Assembly (NCBI GenBank): GCA_035462375.1
Contig: DATHUJ010000055.1
Coordinates: 16,639-80,638 of the forward strand
Direction: 5' to 3'
DNA length: 64,000 bases
From: DASTQL01 sp035462375
GTDB taxonomy: Bacteria; Actinomycetota; Actinomycetes; Jiangellales; Jiangellaceae
The translations under genes and the position numbers were made by a program. The notes beneath the pieces are model-generated. The model was not told where the DNA came from and searched no databases. It was given only the letters and a program-made list of their open reading frames with translations. Below are positions 8,342 to 16,492 of this stretch, in pieces. The first letter of the stretch is position 1. Each line of letters opens with the position of its first letter.

Positions 8342-8372
8342 CGGCCCGGCGACCTGCTCGGTCGCCGGGCCG
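8342..8372 (+). terminator. Hairpin terminator of the two-component operon
   Basis: CGGCCCGGCGAC (8342-8353) pairs perfectly with 8361-8372 around a 7-base loop, 55 bases after the response-regulator stop. Confidence 0.6.
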
Positions 8373-8426
8373 GGATCGTGGCCTCCCGGACGCGCCCTCA
8401 CGGGGGCGTCCCGCCCTCGTCGCTCG

Positions 8427-8501
8427 TCAGAACACGAAGAGAGCGAGGACGATGATGACGGCGACGACGAGCGCGATGATGGCGATGGTACGGGTGTTCA
8501 C
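8427..8501 (-). CDS. 24-residue single-helix membrane peptide
   Basis: A minus-strand GTG at 8499-8501 is preceded by an excellent AGGAGG about seven bases upstream and opens a 24-codon frame ending at 8427. The product starts NTRTIAIIALVVAV and is otherwise almost entirely Ile/Val/Leu/Ala/Phe, i.e. one membrane helix. Such tiny membrane peptides occur in actinobacterial genomes but are usually missed by gene finders. It is flanked by the two-component terminator on one side and the divergent aldo/keto reductase on the other. Function unknown; the strong ribosome site is the main support. Confidence 0.6.
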   Translation of the reverse strand: MNTRTIAIIALVVAVIIVLALFVF

Positions 8502-8659
8502 CGGGCCTCCTGGTGAGGTTCTGGATCGGGACGCGCCTACGCTTCCCAGGTTCGACCATCATCACACGCAAGATCGACGACGGACAGGGCCGTACGGCGT
8601 GTCTCGCGCCCGAATGGCGTGCGGTTGCCCCTGCCCCGGTGACGGCCCGCGGTTGCGGC

Positions 8660-8665
8660 TACTCT
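8660..8665 (+). promoter_or_regulatory. -10 element, near-leaderless promoter of aldo/keto reductase
   Basis: TACTCT lies eight bases before the GTG at 8674, so the transcript would start at or next to the start codon. This supports the GTG over the ATG at 8680. Confidence 0.45.
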
Positions 8666-8673
8666 CGGCGACC

Positions 8674-9660
8674 GTGGAGATGCGGGTGCTGGGACGGACC
8701 GGGCGGCGCGTGGGCGTCGTGGGGCTGGGGTGCTGGCAGCTGGGGGGCGACTGGGGCGCGGTCGACGAGGCCGACGCGATGGCGACTCTGCACGCGGCGG
8801 TCGACGCGGGCGTCACGTTCCTCGACACCGCCGACGTGTACGGAGACGGGCGGAGCGAACAGCTGATCGGCCGCCTCCTGCGCCAACGGCCCGACGCCGG
8901 TCTCGTGGTGGCCACGAAGATGGGCCGACGGGCCGACCCGCACGTGCCGGAGGCGTTCACCCCGGAGGCCCTGCGCGCGTGGAACGACCGGAGCCGGCAC
9001 AACCTCGGTGTCGACACCCTCGACCTCGTGCAGCTGCACTGCCCGCCGACACCCGTCTACGCCACCGACGCCGTGTACGACGCGCTCGACGCAATGGTCG
9101 CCGAGGGCCGCATGCGCGCCTACGGGGTGTCGGTGGAGACCTGTGCGGAGGCGCTGACCGCGATCGCGCGGCCGGGTGTGTCCAGCGTGCAGATCATCCT
9201 CAACGTCTTCCGCCGCAAGCCGCTCGACCTGGTGCTGCCGGCCGCGGCGGCGGCCGGGGTCGGCATCGTCGCGCGGGTCCCGCTGGCCAGCGGGCTGCTG
9301 TCCGGTCGCTACGACGAGACGACCACCTTCGGCCCGGACGACCACCGGACCTTCAACCGCCGCGGTGAGTCGTTCGACGTGGGGGAGACCTTTGCCGGCG
9401 TGCCGTTCGAGGTCGGGGTGGTGGCGGCTCGTCAGGTTGCGGCCCTCACCCCGGCGGGAGCGACCACGGCGCAGCTCGCGTTGCGCTGGGTGGTCGACCA
9501 GCCGGGTGTGTCGGTCGTGATCCCGGGGGCGCGCAACGCCGACCAGGCTCGGGCCAACGCGGCGGCCGCCGACCTGCCGTCGCTGGACGAGGGAACGCTC
9601 GTCGCCCTGGAGCGCGTGTACGACGAGCGGGTACGGGAGCACGTGCACCACCGCTGGTAG
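8674..9660 (+). CDS. Aldo/keto reductase
   Basis: The 328-residue protein has a TIM-barrel aldo/keto reductase layout: VEMRVLGRTGRRVGVVGLGCWQLGG at the start, the catalytic FLDTADVYGDGRSEQLIG (Asp and Tyr), VVATKMGRR (Lys) and DLVQLHCPP (His), and a C-terminal VVIPGARNADQARANAAAADLP phosphate-binding region for NADP(H). The physiological substrate is unknown. It is monocistronic, followed by tandem 62-base repeats. Confidence 0.9.
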   Translation: MEMRVLGRTGRRVGVVGLGCWQLGGDWGAVDEADAMATLHAAVDAGVTFLDTADVYGDGRSEQLIGRLLRQRPDAGLVVATKMGRRADPHVPEAFTPEALRAWNDRSRHNLGVDTLDLVQLHCPPTPVYATDAVYDALDAMVAEGRMRAYGVSVETCAEALTAIARPGVSSVQIILNVFRRKPLDLVLPAAAAAGVGIVARVPLASGLLSGRYDETTTFGPDDHRTFNRRGESFDVGETFAGVPFEVGVVAARQVAALTPAGATTAQLALRWVVDQPGVSVVIPGARNADQARANAAAADLPSLDEGTLVALERVYDERVREHVHHRW

Positions 9661-9686
9661 CTGTCGGGGGGAACGCGGGAGCGTGG

Positions 9687-9872
9687 CCTGCTGACGTCGC
9701 TGCGCTGATCGGCCCGTCGTGGTCTCATGATCTGCCGATCCTGGGCGACCTGCTGACGTTGCTGTGCCGACGGGTGGACCAGTGCCTCATGATCGCGCGG
9801 GCCTGGGTCGCCCACTGACGCTGCCGGGCTCAGGGGCACGCCAGCGCCTCGTGGTCGGCGACGCCATCGCGA
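9687..9872. repeat. Three in-register degenerate 62-base tandem repeats
   Basis: Units 9687-9748, 9749-9810 and 9811-9872 each start with CC..CTGACG and carry (G)CTCATGATC or GCCTCGTGGTC at the same offset (about base 36). Units 1 and 2 match at about 40 of 62 positions by eye without gaps. They fill the space between the reductase stop and the pterin dehydratase stop. No convincing coding frame is seen. Confidence 0.6.
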
Positions 9873-9896
9873 TCACGAGACGGCGACGGCCGGTCG

Positions 9897-10196
9897 TCAC
9901 TCCGCGCCGTGCCCCTCGGCGAGCTCGTCGATGCGACGGGCGAGCTCGAGGTCCAGGGAGGTGACGCCGCCGGCTGAGTGGGTGCTGAGGGCGAAGGTCA
10001 CGGTCCGCCACCGGATGCCGATGTCGGGGTGGTGGTCCATCGCCTCGGCCGCGGCGGCGACGTCGTCGACCAGTCGGATGCCGGTGATGAAGTCCGGGGC
10101 CTCGACGCTGCGCCGGATGCCGGACGTGTCGCCGTGCCACCCCCGCATCCCGGCGAGGGCCGCCTCGATGTCCGCGGGGTCGAGCAGCTCGGGCAT
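9897..10196 (-). CDS. 4a-hydroxytetrahydrobiopterin dehydratase (pterin-4a-carbinolamine dehydratase)
   Basis: This 99-residue protein has the family signature EAMDHHPDIGIRWRTVTFALSTHSAGGVTSLDLELARRID, including the catalytic HH pair (about 54-55) and the later His. The length matches the PCD/DCoH family. The enzyme dehydrates the 4a-hydroxy pterin made by aromatic amino acid hydroxylases; in bacteria without such a hydroxylase it may serve other pterin chemistry, for example molybdopterin. No hydroxylase is in the window. Confidence 0.9.
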   Translation of the reverse strand: MPELLDPADIEAALAGMRGWHGDTSGIRRSVEAPDFITGIRLVDDVAAAAEAMDHHPDIGIRWRTVTFALSTHSAGGVTSLDLELARRIDELAEGHGAE

Positions 10197-10301
10197 GGGT
10201 GCTCCTCAGGGATTGCCGGGGCCGGGCGGCGGCGGCCCGGATGGGCCGGTCGCGCTGTTCCTCGTCGAGGGGACGCGGTCGTATGCCGCGGCAATGTGGC
10301 G

Positions 10302-10362
10302 TGTGCCGCGGTGTATTCACCTGGCTCAGCCCCCACTTGCGCGGCTGCCGTGATCATTGGGG
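10302..10362 (-). repeat. Copy B of a dispersed palindromic intergenic element
   Basis: The reverse complement of 10302-10362 matches 57608-57668 at about 54 of 61 positions, including CCCCAATGATCACGGCAGCC and GAGCCAGGTGAAT. The right-hand inverted arms present at the second locus are missing here, so this is a partial copy. It lies just upstream of the pterin dehydratase start and downstream of sdhB. Confidence 0.7.
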
Positions 10363-10364
10363 AC

Positions 10365-11180
10365 TCAGCGGGCGCGGGGGCCGGGGCCGCGCGCGGGGTC
10401 GGGCTCGGGGATCGGCTCGGACTCGGTCCGCCGGTCACGGCGCAGGATCTTCGAGCCCAGCCACGTGACCGGGTCGAAGGTGCGGTCGGCCACCCGCTCC
10501 TTCATCGGGATGATCGCGTTGTCGGTGATCCGGATGTTCTCCGGGCACACCTCGGTGCAGCACTTGGTGATGTTGCACAGGCCCACGCCGGCCTGCTCGC
10601 GCGCCAGCTTCCGCCGGTCGTTGGTGTCCAGCGGGTGCATGTCCAGCTCGGCGTAGCGCAGGAAGAAGCGCGGCCCGGCGAAGGCGGTCTTGTTCTCCTC
10701 GTGGTCGCGCACCACGTGGCACACGTTCTGGCACAGGAAGCACTCGATGCACTTGCGGAACTCCTGGCCGCGCTCGACGTCCTCCTGCTGCATCCGGTAC
10801 TGCCCGTCGGGGTCGCGCGGCTGCGGCGCGAAGGCCGGCACCGTCTGGGCCTTGCGGTAGTTGTACGACACGTCGGTGACCAGGTCGCGCACCACGGGGA
10901 AGGTGCGCATCGGAGTCACGGTGATGACCTCGTCGGGCTCGAAGACCGACAACCGGGTCATGCACATCAGCCGCGGCCGGCCGTTGATCTCGGCGCTGCA
11001 CGAGCCGCACTTGCCGGCCTTGCAGTTCCAGCGCACGGCCAGGTCGCCCGTCTGGGTGGCCTGGAGGCGGTGGATCGCGTCGAGCACGACCTCGCCCTCC
11101 TCGACCGGCACCGTGTAGTCGACGAGCTCGCCACCCGCGGCGTCGCCCCGCCACACCTGCATCGCCAGGTCGTAGGTCAT
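10365..11180 (-). CDS. sdhB: Succinate dehydrogenase iron-sulfur subunit
   Basis: The 271-residue SdhB carries the [2Fe-2S] motif CKAGKCGSC with its distal Cys (about 60-80), and two C-terminal cluster motifs, CIECFLCQNVCH and CCTEVCP (about 150-215), for the [4Fe-4S] and [3Fe-4S] centres. Its ATG overlaps the sdhA stop in ATGA (11177-11180). The tail after 250 is Pro/Glu/Arg-rich. It transfers electrons from SdhA flavin to the membrane anchor on the cytoplasmic face. Last gene of a four-gene operon. Confidence 0.95.
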   Translation of the reverse strand: MTYDLAMQVWRGDAAGGELVDYTVPVEEGEVVLDAIHRLQATQTGDLAVRWNCKAGKCGSCSAEINGRPRLMCMTRLSVFEPDEVITVTPMRTFPVVRDLVTDVSYNYRKAQTVPAFAPQPRDPDGQYRMQQEDVERGQEFRKCIECFLCQNVCHVVRDHEENKTAFAGPRFFLRYAELDMHPLDTNDRRKLAREQAGVGLCNITKCCTEVCPENIRITDNAIIPMKERVADRTFDPVTWLGSKILRRDRRTESEPIPEPDPARGPGPRAR

Positions 11181-12988
11181 GACGTCACCTCGAAGAGCGA
11201 TCGCAGGTCGTCGGGCATCTGGGGGAGCGGACGACGCTCCAGGACGATCCCCTCGGAGGTCTCGTGGCACAGGAGGTTGACCTGCCCCCAGGCGTCGTCG
11301 GTGGCCGGGTGGTCGTCGCGGGTGTGACCGCCCCGGCTCTCGGTCCGCTCCAGCGCGGCGCGGGCGATGCACTCCGAGACCCGCAGCATGCTGCGCAGGT
11401 CGAGGGCCAGGTGCCAGCCTGGGTTGTACTGCCGGTGGCCCTGGACGGTCATGTGGTGCGAGCGCTCGCGCAGCTTCTCGATCCGGACCAGCGCCTCCTC
11501 CATCTCGTCGCGCCGGCGGATGATCCCCACGAGGTCGTGCATGACCTCCTGGAGCTCCTTCTGGATCTCGTACGGGTTCTCGTCGCCCTGGTCGCTGAAC
11601 GGTGCGAGCGCGTCGGCAGCGGCCTCGCGGACGGCGGCGTCCGACGCCTCGGGCCGCCGGCCGCGCGCCCGGGCCACCGCGTAGGCGGCGTTGAGCCCCG
11701 CCCGGCGGCCGAAGACGAGCAGGTCCGACAGCGAGTTGCCGCCCAGCCGGTTGGAGCCGTGCATGCCCCCGGCGACCTCTCCCGCGGCGTAGAGCCCGGG
11801 GACCTCCGACCGGCCGGTGTCGGGGTCGACCGTCACGCCGCCCATGACGTAGTGACAGGTCGGACCGACCTCCATCGGCTCCGCCGTGATGTCGACGTCG
11901 GCCAGCTCCATGAACTGGTGGTACATCGACGGCAGGCGGCGCCGGATGTAGTCGGCGTCGCGGCGTGAGGCGATGTCGAGGTAGACCCCGCCGTGCGGGG
12001 TGCCTCGGCCCTCCTTGACCTCGGCGTTGATGGCGCGGGCGACCTCATCGCGCGGGAGCAGCTCCGGTGGCCGCCGGTTGCTGCGCTTGTCGGTGTACCA
12101 GCGGTCGGCCTCGGCCTCGGTGTCGGCCGTCTCCCCTTTGAAGAACTCGGGGATGTAGTCGAACATGAAGCGCTGGCCCTCGGAGTTGCGCAGCACCCCC
12201 CCGTCGCCGCGCACCGACTCGGTGACCAGGATCCCGCGCACCGACGGCGGCCAGACCATCCCCGTCGGGTGGAACTGCACGAACTCCATGTTGACCAGCG
12301 ACCCGCCCGCCTCGAGCGCGAGCGCGTGGCCGTCGCCGGTGTACTCCCAGGAGTTGGAGGTCACCTTGTAGGACTTGCCGATCCCGCCGGTGGCCAGCAC
12401 GACCGCGGGGGCATCGAAGACCACGAAGCGCCCACTCTCGCGCCAGTACCCGAAGGCCCCCGCGACCGAGCCCTGGCCGGCGGGCCCGTCGAGCAGGAGC
12501 CGCGTGACGGTGCACTCCATGAAGACGTCGATGCCGAGCGCCACCGTGCGCTGCTGGAGGGTGCGGATGAGCTCGAGGCCCGTCCGGTCCCCGACGTGGG
12601 CCAGCCGCGCGTAGCGGTGACCGCCGAAGTCTCGCTGGGAGATCAGCCCGTCGTCCGTACGGTCGAAGAGCGCCCCCCACTCCTCCAGCTCCCGCACCCG
12701 GTCGGGGGCCTCCTGCGCGTGCAGCTGGGCCATCCGCCAGTGGTTGAGCATCTTGCCGCCGCGCATGGTGTCGCGGAAGTGCACCTGCCAGCCGTCCTCC
12801 GGGTAGACGTTGGCCAAGGCTGCGGCGATCCCGCCCTCCGCCATCACCGTGTGCGCCTTGCCCAGCAAGGACTTGCACACGACGGCCACGTGGGCCCCGG
12901 CGTCGTGTGCGGCGATGGCGGCGCGCAGTCCCGCACCACCGGCCCCCACGACGACGACGTCGTAGGCGTGCCGCTCGTAGTCGCTCAT
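11177..12988 (-). CDS. sdhA: Succinate dehydrogenase/fumarate reductase flavoprotein subunit
   Basis: The 603-residue SdhA has an N-terminal FAD dinucleotide fold (DVVVVGAGGAGLRAAIAA, about 10-27), the covalent-FAD His in KAHTVMAEGG (about 47-56), and the active-site region HPTGMVWPP with MGGVTVD and MHGSNRLGGNSLSDLLVFG. A helical C-terminal domain follows. Length and motifs are those of an intact catalytic subunit. It oxidises succinate to fumarate; gene order anchor-flavoprotein-iron-sulfur matches mycobacterial Sdh1 (Rv0249c-Rv0247c). Confidence 0.95.
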   Translation of the reverse strand: MSDYERHAYDVVVVGAGGAGLRAAIAAHDAGAHVAVVCKSLLGKAHTVMAEGGIAAALANVYPEDGWQVHFRDTMRGGKMLNHWRMAQLHAQEAPDRVRELEEWGALFDRTDDGLISQRDFGGHRYARLAHVGDRTGLELIRTLQQRTVALGIDVFMECTVTRLLLDGPAGQGSVAGAFGYWRESGRFVVFDAPAVVLATGGIGKSYKVTSNSWEYTGDGHALALEAGGSLVNMEFVQFHPTGMVWPPSVRGILVTESVRGDGGVLRNSEGQRFMFDYIPEFFKGETADTEAEADRWYTDKRSNRRPPELLPRDEVARAINAEVKEGRGTPHGGVYLDIASRRDADYIRRRLPSMYHQFMELADVDITAEPMEVGPTCHYVMGGVTVDPDTGRSEVPGLYAAGEVAGGMHGSNRLGGNSLSDLLVFGRRAGLNAAYAVARARGRRPEASDAAVREAAADALAPFSDQGDENPYEIQKELQEVMHDLVGIIRRRDEMEEALVRIEKLRERSHHMTVQGHRQYNPGWHLALDLRSMLRVSECIARAALERTESRGGHTRDDHPATDDAWGQVNLLCHETSEGIVLERRPLPQMPDDLRSLFEVTS

Positions 12989-13020
12989 GCCGTGCTCACC
13001 CGGACAGAACCTCCGTAGTC

Positions 13021-13809
13021 CTAGAAGAACCGCAGGTCGGTGATGGCGCCCGAGGCCAGGAGGCGCACGTAGAGGTCGGTGAGCGCCACCCAGACGAGGG
13101 ACGCCCATGCGTACGCGGGGTGGCGGCCGTTGAGCCGCGAGACCTGGGTCCACATCTTGTACCGCACCGGGTGCTTGGAGAAGCTGCGCAGTCGGCCGCC
13201 CACGACGTGCCGGCAGGAGTGGCAGGACAGCGAGTACAGCCACAGCAGCGCGGCGTTCACGAGCAGCACGAGGGTGCCCAGCCCCATGCCGAAGCCGCCT
13301 TCGGGGTCCTGGAAGGAGATGAGCGCGTCCCAGGTGAGGATCACGTTGAACGCCAGCGACGCGAACAACCCGTACCGGTGGTAGTTCTGCAGGATCAGGG
13401 GGAAGCGCGACTCGCCGGAGTAGCGGCGGTGCGGCTCGGCGACCGAGCAGGCCGGCGGGGACAGCCAGAAGGACCGGTAGTAGGCCCTGCGGTAGTAGTA
13501 GCAGGTGAGCCGGAAGCTGAGTGGCACCACCAGGATGATGAGCGCGGGCGACAGCCCCCACCAGTCGCCGAACGGCGTGCCGAAGTGGGCCGCCCCGTCG
13601 GCGCAGCGCGTCGCCAGGCAGGGCGAGTAGAACGGCGACAGGTACGGGTCGGCGTAGTAGTAGGCGTCCTCGAACGCCCGCCAGGTCGAGTAGACGACGA
13701 ACGCCAGCAGGACGGCGAACGTGATGGCGGGCTGCACCCACCACCGGTCGCGGCGGAGGGTCCCGGCGTCGAGCCGGGCCCGGGAGGGCGATCGGACCCC
13801 GGTGGCCAC
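13021..13809 (-). CDS. Sdh1-type succinate dehydrogenase membrane anchor
   Basis: The 262-residue protein has about five membrane helices (around 24-44, 88-108, 142-163, 178-198, 233-253) and conserved-looking His residues near helices (NYHRYG, CHSCRH, KHPVRYKMW). The segment YADPYLSPFYSPC between the first two helices is typical of the single anchor of Sdh1-type complexes in mycobacteria. Placed 32 bases ahead of sdhA, it should carry heme or quinone sites. This is not the short SdhC/SdhD pair of Sdh2-type enzymes. Confidence 0.8.
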   Translation of the reverse strand: MATGVRSPSRARLDAGTLRRDRWWVQPAITFAVLLAFVVYSTWRAFEDAYYYADPYLSPFYSPCLATRCADGAAHFGTPFGDWWGLSPALIILVVPLSFRLTCYYYRRAYYRSFWLSPPACSVAEPHRRYSGESRFPLILQNYHRYGLFASLAFNVILTWDALISFQDPEGGFGMGLGTLVLLVNAALLWLYSLSCHSCRHVVGGRLRSFSKHPVRYKMWTQVSRLNGRHPAYAWASLVWVALTDLYVRLLASGAITDLRFF

Positions 13810-13818
13810 GGCGCGGCC

Positions 13819-14106
13819 TCAGGGGGCGTGCCGGTCGGGGGCCCCGAAGCCCTCGTCCTCGGCGTCGTGCCACATGCTCCGGTCGTAGGGCGTGTCGGGG
13901 ATCTCCTCGAGCGTCGAGTCGCCGGGGGGCCGGTGTCCGGGAAGGGGGTCGCCTAGCTCGTCGAGGTCCTCGGCGATCCGTCGCACGTCGCTGGAGAGCC
14001 TGCGCACGCCGAGCGTGTCCCCGTAGGCGTGGCTCAGCCTGGTCACGGCTGACTGGAGGTGGTCGACGGCGGACCGGACCGCCGTGAGGCTCTCCTGTGC
14101 GGGCAT
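13819..14106 (-). CDS. Small conserved protein of the sdh1 operon (Rv0250c-like)
   Basis: Starting at ATG 14106 (MPAQESLTAVRSAVDHLQ, preceded by CAGGAGGACG), the product is 95 residues. The first half is helical and the second half contains the conserved-looking IPDTPYDRSMW stretch. It lies nine bases before the membrane anchor gene and corresponds in place and size to Rv0250c next to mycobacterial sdh1. No biochemical function is known to me; co-transcription suggests an accessory or assembly role. Confidence 0.65.
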   Translation of the reverse strand: MPAQESLTAVRSAVDHLQSAVTRLSHAYGDTLGVRRLSSDVRRIAEDLDELGDPLPGHRPPGDSTLEEIPDTPYDRSMWHDAEDEGFGAPDRHAP

Positions 14107-14195
14107 CCTGCGTCCTCCTGGGGCGCGACGTCGGGCCTGGGCGACTAGGGCGGAAGCCTGGCACGGTGGGCCGCACGAATCCAGGCCTTCCCGCC

Positions 14196-14247
14196 GGTGA
14201 TCATGAAACCTCCCGTGCGGGGACACGGCCGGGACTTCGTGATCATC
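14196..14247. repeat. TGATCA-centred inverted repeat in the sdh/NUDIX intergenic region
   Basis: GGTGATCATGAA (14196-14207) and TTCGTGATCATC (14236-14247) pair at 10 of 12 positions, with an inner CCGTG/CACGG stem. It resembles, but is not clearly homologous to, the TGATCA palindromes at 10.35 and 57.6 kb. Confidence 0.4.
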
Positions 14248-14273
14248 GGGGCGGGCCGTGGCAGGGTGGGCGG

Positions 14274-15407
14274 GTGCCCGAGCCGGTGGTCGTCGTCGGC
14301 GCGGCGCTCGTCCGTGACGGCAGGCTCCTCGCGGCCCGGCGCAGCGCCCCGGCCGACGTGGCGGGACGCTGGGAGCTGCCGGGGGGCAAGGTCGACCCCG
14401 GCGAGACCGAGGTGGCGGCGCTGGTCCGCGAGTGCCGAGAGGAGCTCGGCGTCGAGGTGCGGCCGGGCGAGCGATTGGGGCCCGAGTCCCCGCTCAAGGA
14501 GGGGTACGTCCTGCGGGTCTGGCTCGCGACGCTCGTCGACGGTGAACCCGCACCGCTCGAGGACCACGACGCCCTGCGCTGGCTGGCCCCCGAGGAGCTC
14601 GGGGAGGTCGACTGGCTCGAGGCCGACCGGCCGGTGGTGGACGTCGTCCGGGAGCTGCTGCTCGACGGCAGCCCCCTGGTCGGGGGCCGCGTCGGCGGCG
14701 TCGGCGATGTCGTCCGCGTCGGCTGGACGGTGCGCCGGCCAACGGGGCCGTGGACGTCGGCCGTGCACGCCCTGCTCGCGCACCTGTGGGCGGCAGGCGT
14801 CCCCGCGGTACCCCGTCCGCTCGGCACGGACGCCCGCGGGCGGGAGGTTCTCTCGCTGCTGCCAGGTCGCCCGGCCGCTCCCTCGTCGTACGAACCCGGG
14901 CTCCTGGCCGACCTGGGTGGCTGGCTGCGCCGGGTGCACGACGTCTCCCGCACGTACGGGGGTCCGTCGCGGTGGCGTCGCGGCGTCGTGCCGCTGACCG
15001 GCGGGAGGGTGGTGTGCCACAACGACCTGAACCCCACCAACGTCCTGGTCGAGGACGGCCGGCTGAGCGGCGTCGTCGACTGGGACATGGCAGCTCCCGG
15101 GCGGCCGGTCGAGGACCTGGCCTTCGCCGCGTGGATGTGGGTGCTGCGCGAGCCCGCGTACGGCGTGGCGGAGGAGGCCCGCCGGGTGGGCACCCTGGCC
15201 GTGGCGTACGGGATGCCCGCGGCGCGGGTGCTCGGAGCGGTGGAGCCCCGGATGCGCGGGGCCGTGCGGTGGATCCGCCGGGGCGCCGCGGAGGGCGACG
15301 CCGGCCTGCAGCGGCTGGTCACTGCGGGGGTGCCGGAAGAGGTGGAGGCCGGGCTGGCGGCCTATGCCGAGCGGCAGGAGTCGGTGCTGGCCGCGCTCGC
15401 GGCGTGA
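14274..15407 (+). CDS. NUDIX hydrolase fused to aminoglycoside-phosphotransferase-like kinase
   Basis: One 377-residue frame carries two domains. Residues about 1-125 are a MutT-type NUDIX domain with a complete box, GGKVDPGETEVAALVRECRE-ELGV, and the EPVVVVGAALV start typical of (deoxy)nucleotide diphosphatases. Residues about 130-370 are an APH/choline-kinase-like domain with the catalytic loop VVCHNDLNPTNVLV and metal-binding GVVDWDMAAPGRPVEDLA. No stop or frameshift separates them. The first half probably cleans up oxidised nucleotides; the second phosphorylates a small molecule of unknown identity. No partner gene is obvious. Confidence 0.85.
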   Translation: MPEPVVVVGAALVRDGRLLAARRSAPADVAGRWELPGGKVDPGETEVAALVRECREELGVEVRPGERLGPESPLKEGYVLRVWLATLVDGEPAPLEDHDALRWLAPEELGEVDWLEADRPVVDVVRELLLDGSPLVGGRVGGVGDVVRVGWTVRRPTGPWTSAVHALLAHLWAAGVPAVPRPLGTDARGREVLSLLPGRPAAPSSYEPGLLADLGGWLRRVHDVSRTYGGPSRWRRGVVPLTGGRVVCHNDLNPTNVLVEDGRLSGVVDWDMAAPGRPVEDLAFAAWMWVLREPAYGVAEEARRVGTLAVAYGMPAARVLGAVEPRMRGAVRWIRRGAAEGDAGLQRLVTAGVPEEVEAGLAAYAERQESVLAALAA

Positions 15408-15419
15408 CGCTGCCGGCGG

Positions 15420-16373
15420 TCAGGGGCCGACGAGCCCGAGGTCCTCGCCCGTCCGACGAGTGCGGGCCCACCACCCGGCCAGCCGGTCCGCGGTGCGCCA
15501 GGTCCGGACCGCGGCATCCCGGTCGCCCAGGTCGTCCAGGGCGCGGGCCTGGGTACAGAGGGCGTCGGCGCGCCCCATGCGGCTCACGGCGCGGCGGGCG
15601 GCGTGGTCGGCGAGGCGGGAGGCGGCCACGGCGTCACCGCTCAGTCGCAGCAGCATGGCCCGGACGGGTCGGGTCAGCCGGTCGTCGCAGCCCAGCTCCT
15701 CGGCCTGCTCGAGGTCGGAGAGCGCCCGGTCGAGGCAGCGCTCGTCGAGGTCCCCGGCCTCGACCGCCATCGCCACCGCCTCGGCCCGGGCGGCCCCGAC
15801 GGCCGCCAGGACGGGGCCGGTGACCCGGTCGTCGGCGAGCACCTCGTCGCCGGCCGGTGGTGCCTGGGCCCATCGTCCCTCGGCCTGGGCGACGAACATC
15901 TGCGCGATGGCGGCGGCTCCGGTGCCCGGATAGGTCCTGGTCAGGTCCACCGCCACGCCGACCGCTGCGTGGCCGTGACTGCGGTCGGCCAACCTGGCGA
16001 CGGCGCGGACGTGGCGCAGGGCCGCCTGCTCGCGGCCCCACATCTCGTACACGGTCCTCACTCGTCCGGGCGGCAGGACGGAGGGGCCTGGCCGCCCGGC
16101 CGCCGCCATCCGGGGCGCCAGGGCCGCTACGACGACCGCTAGGGAGACCCCCACGGCGGCAGCCAGCAGCAGCCACCGGGACGCGGCCACGGCGCCCGCG
16201 ACCACGACGGGGAGCGCGCTGAGGGCGGTCGTCCGCTGGGCGGTCGACGGCCCGGGTCGCAGGCCACGGGCGGCTCGCCACAGGTCGACCGTGCCGGGCA
16301 AGCCGACGAGGAGGGCCGCCGACGTGATGACGACGACGAGCCCGCTGCCGATCAGGGTCGCCCCGAGCCTCAC
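15420..16373 (-). CDS. Hypothetical membrane protein with helical-repeat cytoplasmic domain
   Basis: The 317-residue product has a membrane helix at about 7-27 and a second hydrophobic pair around 52-88, followed by a long Ala/Arg-rich helical region (95-310) that reads like tetratricopeptide-type repeats (RALSDLEQAEELG, DALCTQARALDDLGDRDAAVRTW). The start is a GTG giving VRLGATLIGSG. No family recognised. It is convergent with the NUDIX-kinase gene (12 bases apart) and divergent from typA. Confidence 0.55.
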   Translation of the reverse strand: MRLGATLIGSGLVVVITSAALLVGLPGTVDLWRAARGLRPGPSTAQRTTALSALPVVVAGAVAASRWLLLAAAVGVSLAVVVAALAPRMAAAGRPGPSVLPPGRVRTVYEMWGREQAALRHVRAVARLADRSHGHAAVGVAVDLTRTYPGTGAAAIAQMFVAQAEGRWAQAPPAGDEVLADDRVTGPVLAAVGAARAEAVAMAVEAGDLDERCLDRALSDLEQAEELGCDDRLTRPVRAMLLRLSGDAVAASRLADHAARRAVSRMGRADALCTQARALDDLGDRDAAVRTWRTADRLAGWWARTRRTGEDLGLVGP

Positions 16374-16492
16374 GCCGACGATTCTGCCGTCCGGTGCCGG
16401 TGCGTGACCAGACCGTGGCGGTAGGTCCTCCCGGGGCGGGTGGGCGCCCGTACGATGGGGCGGCCCCCATCCCGTACGGAACGAGCCGCGGC

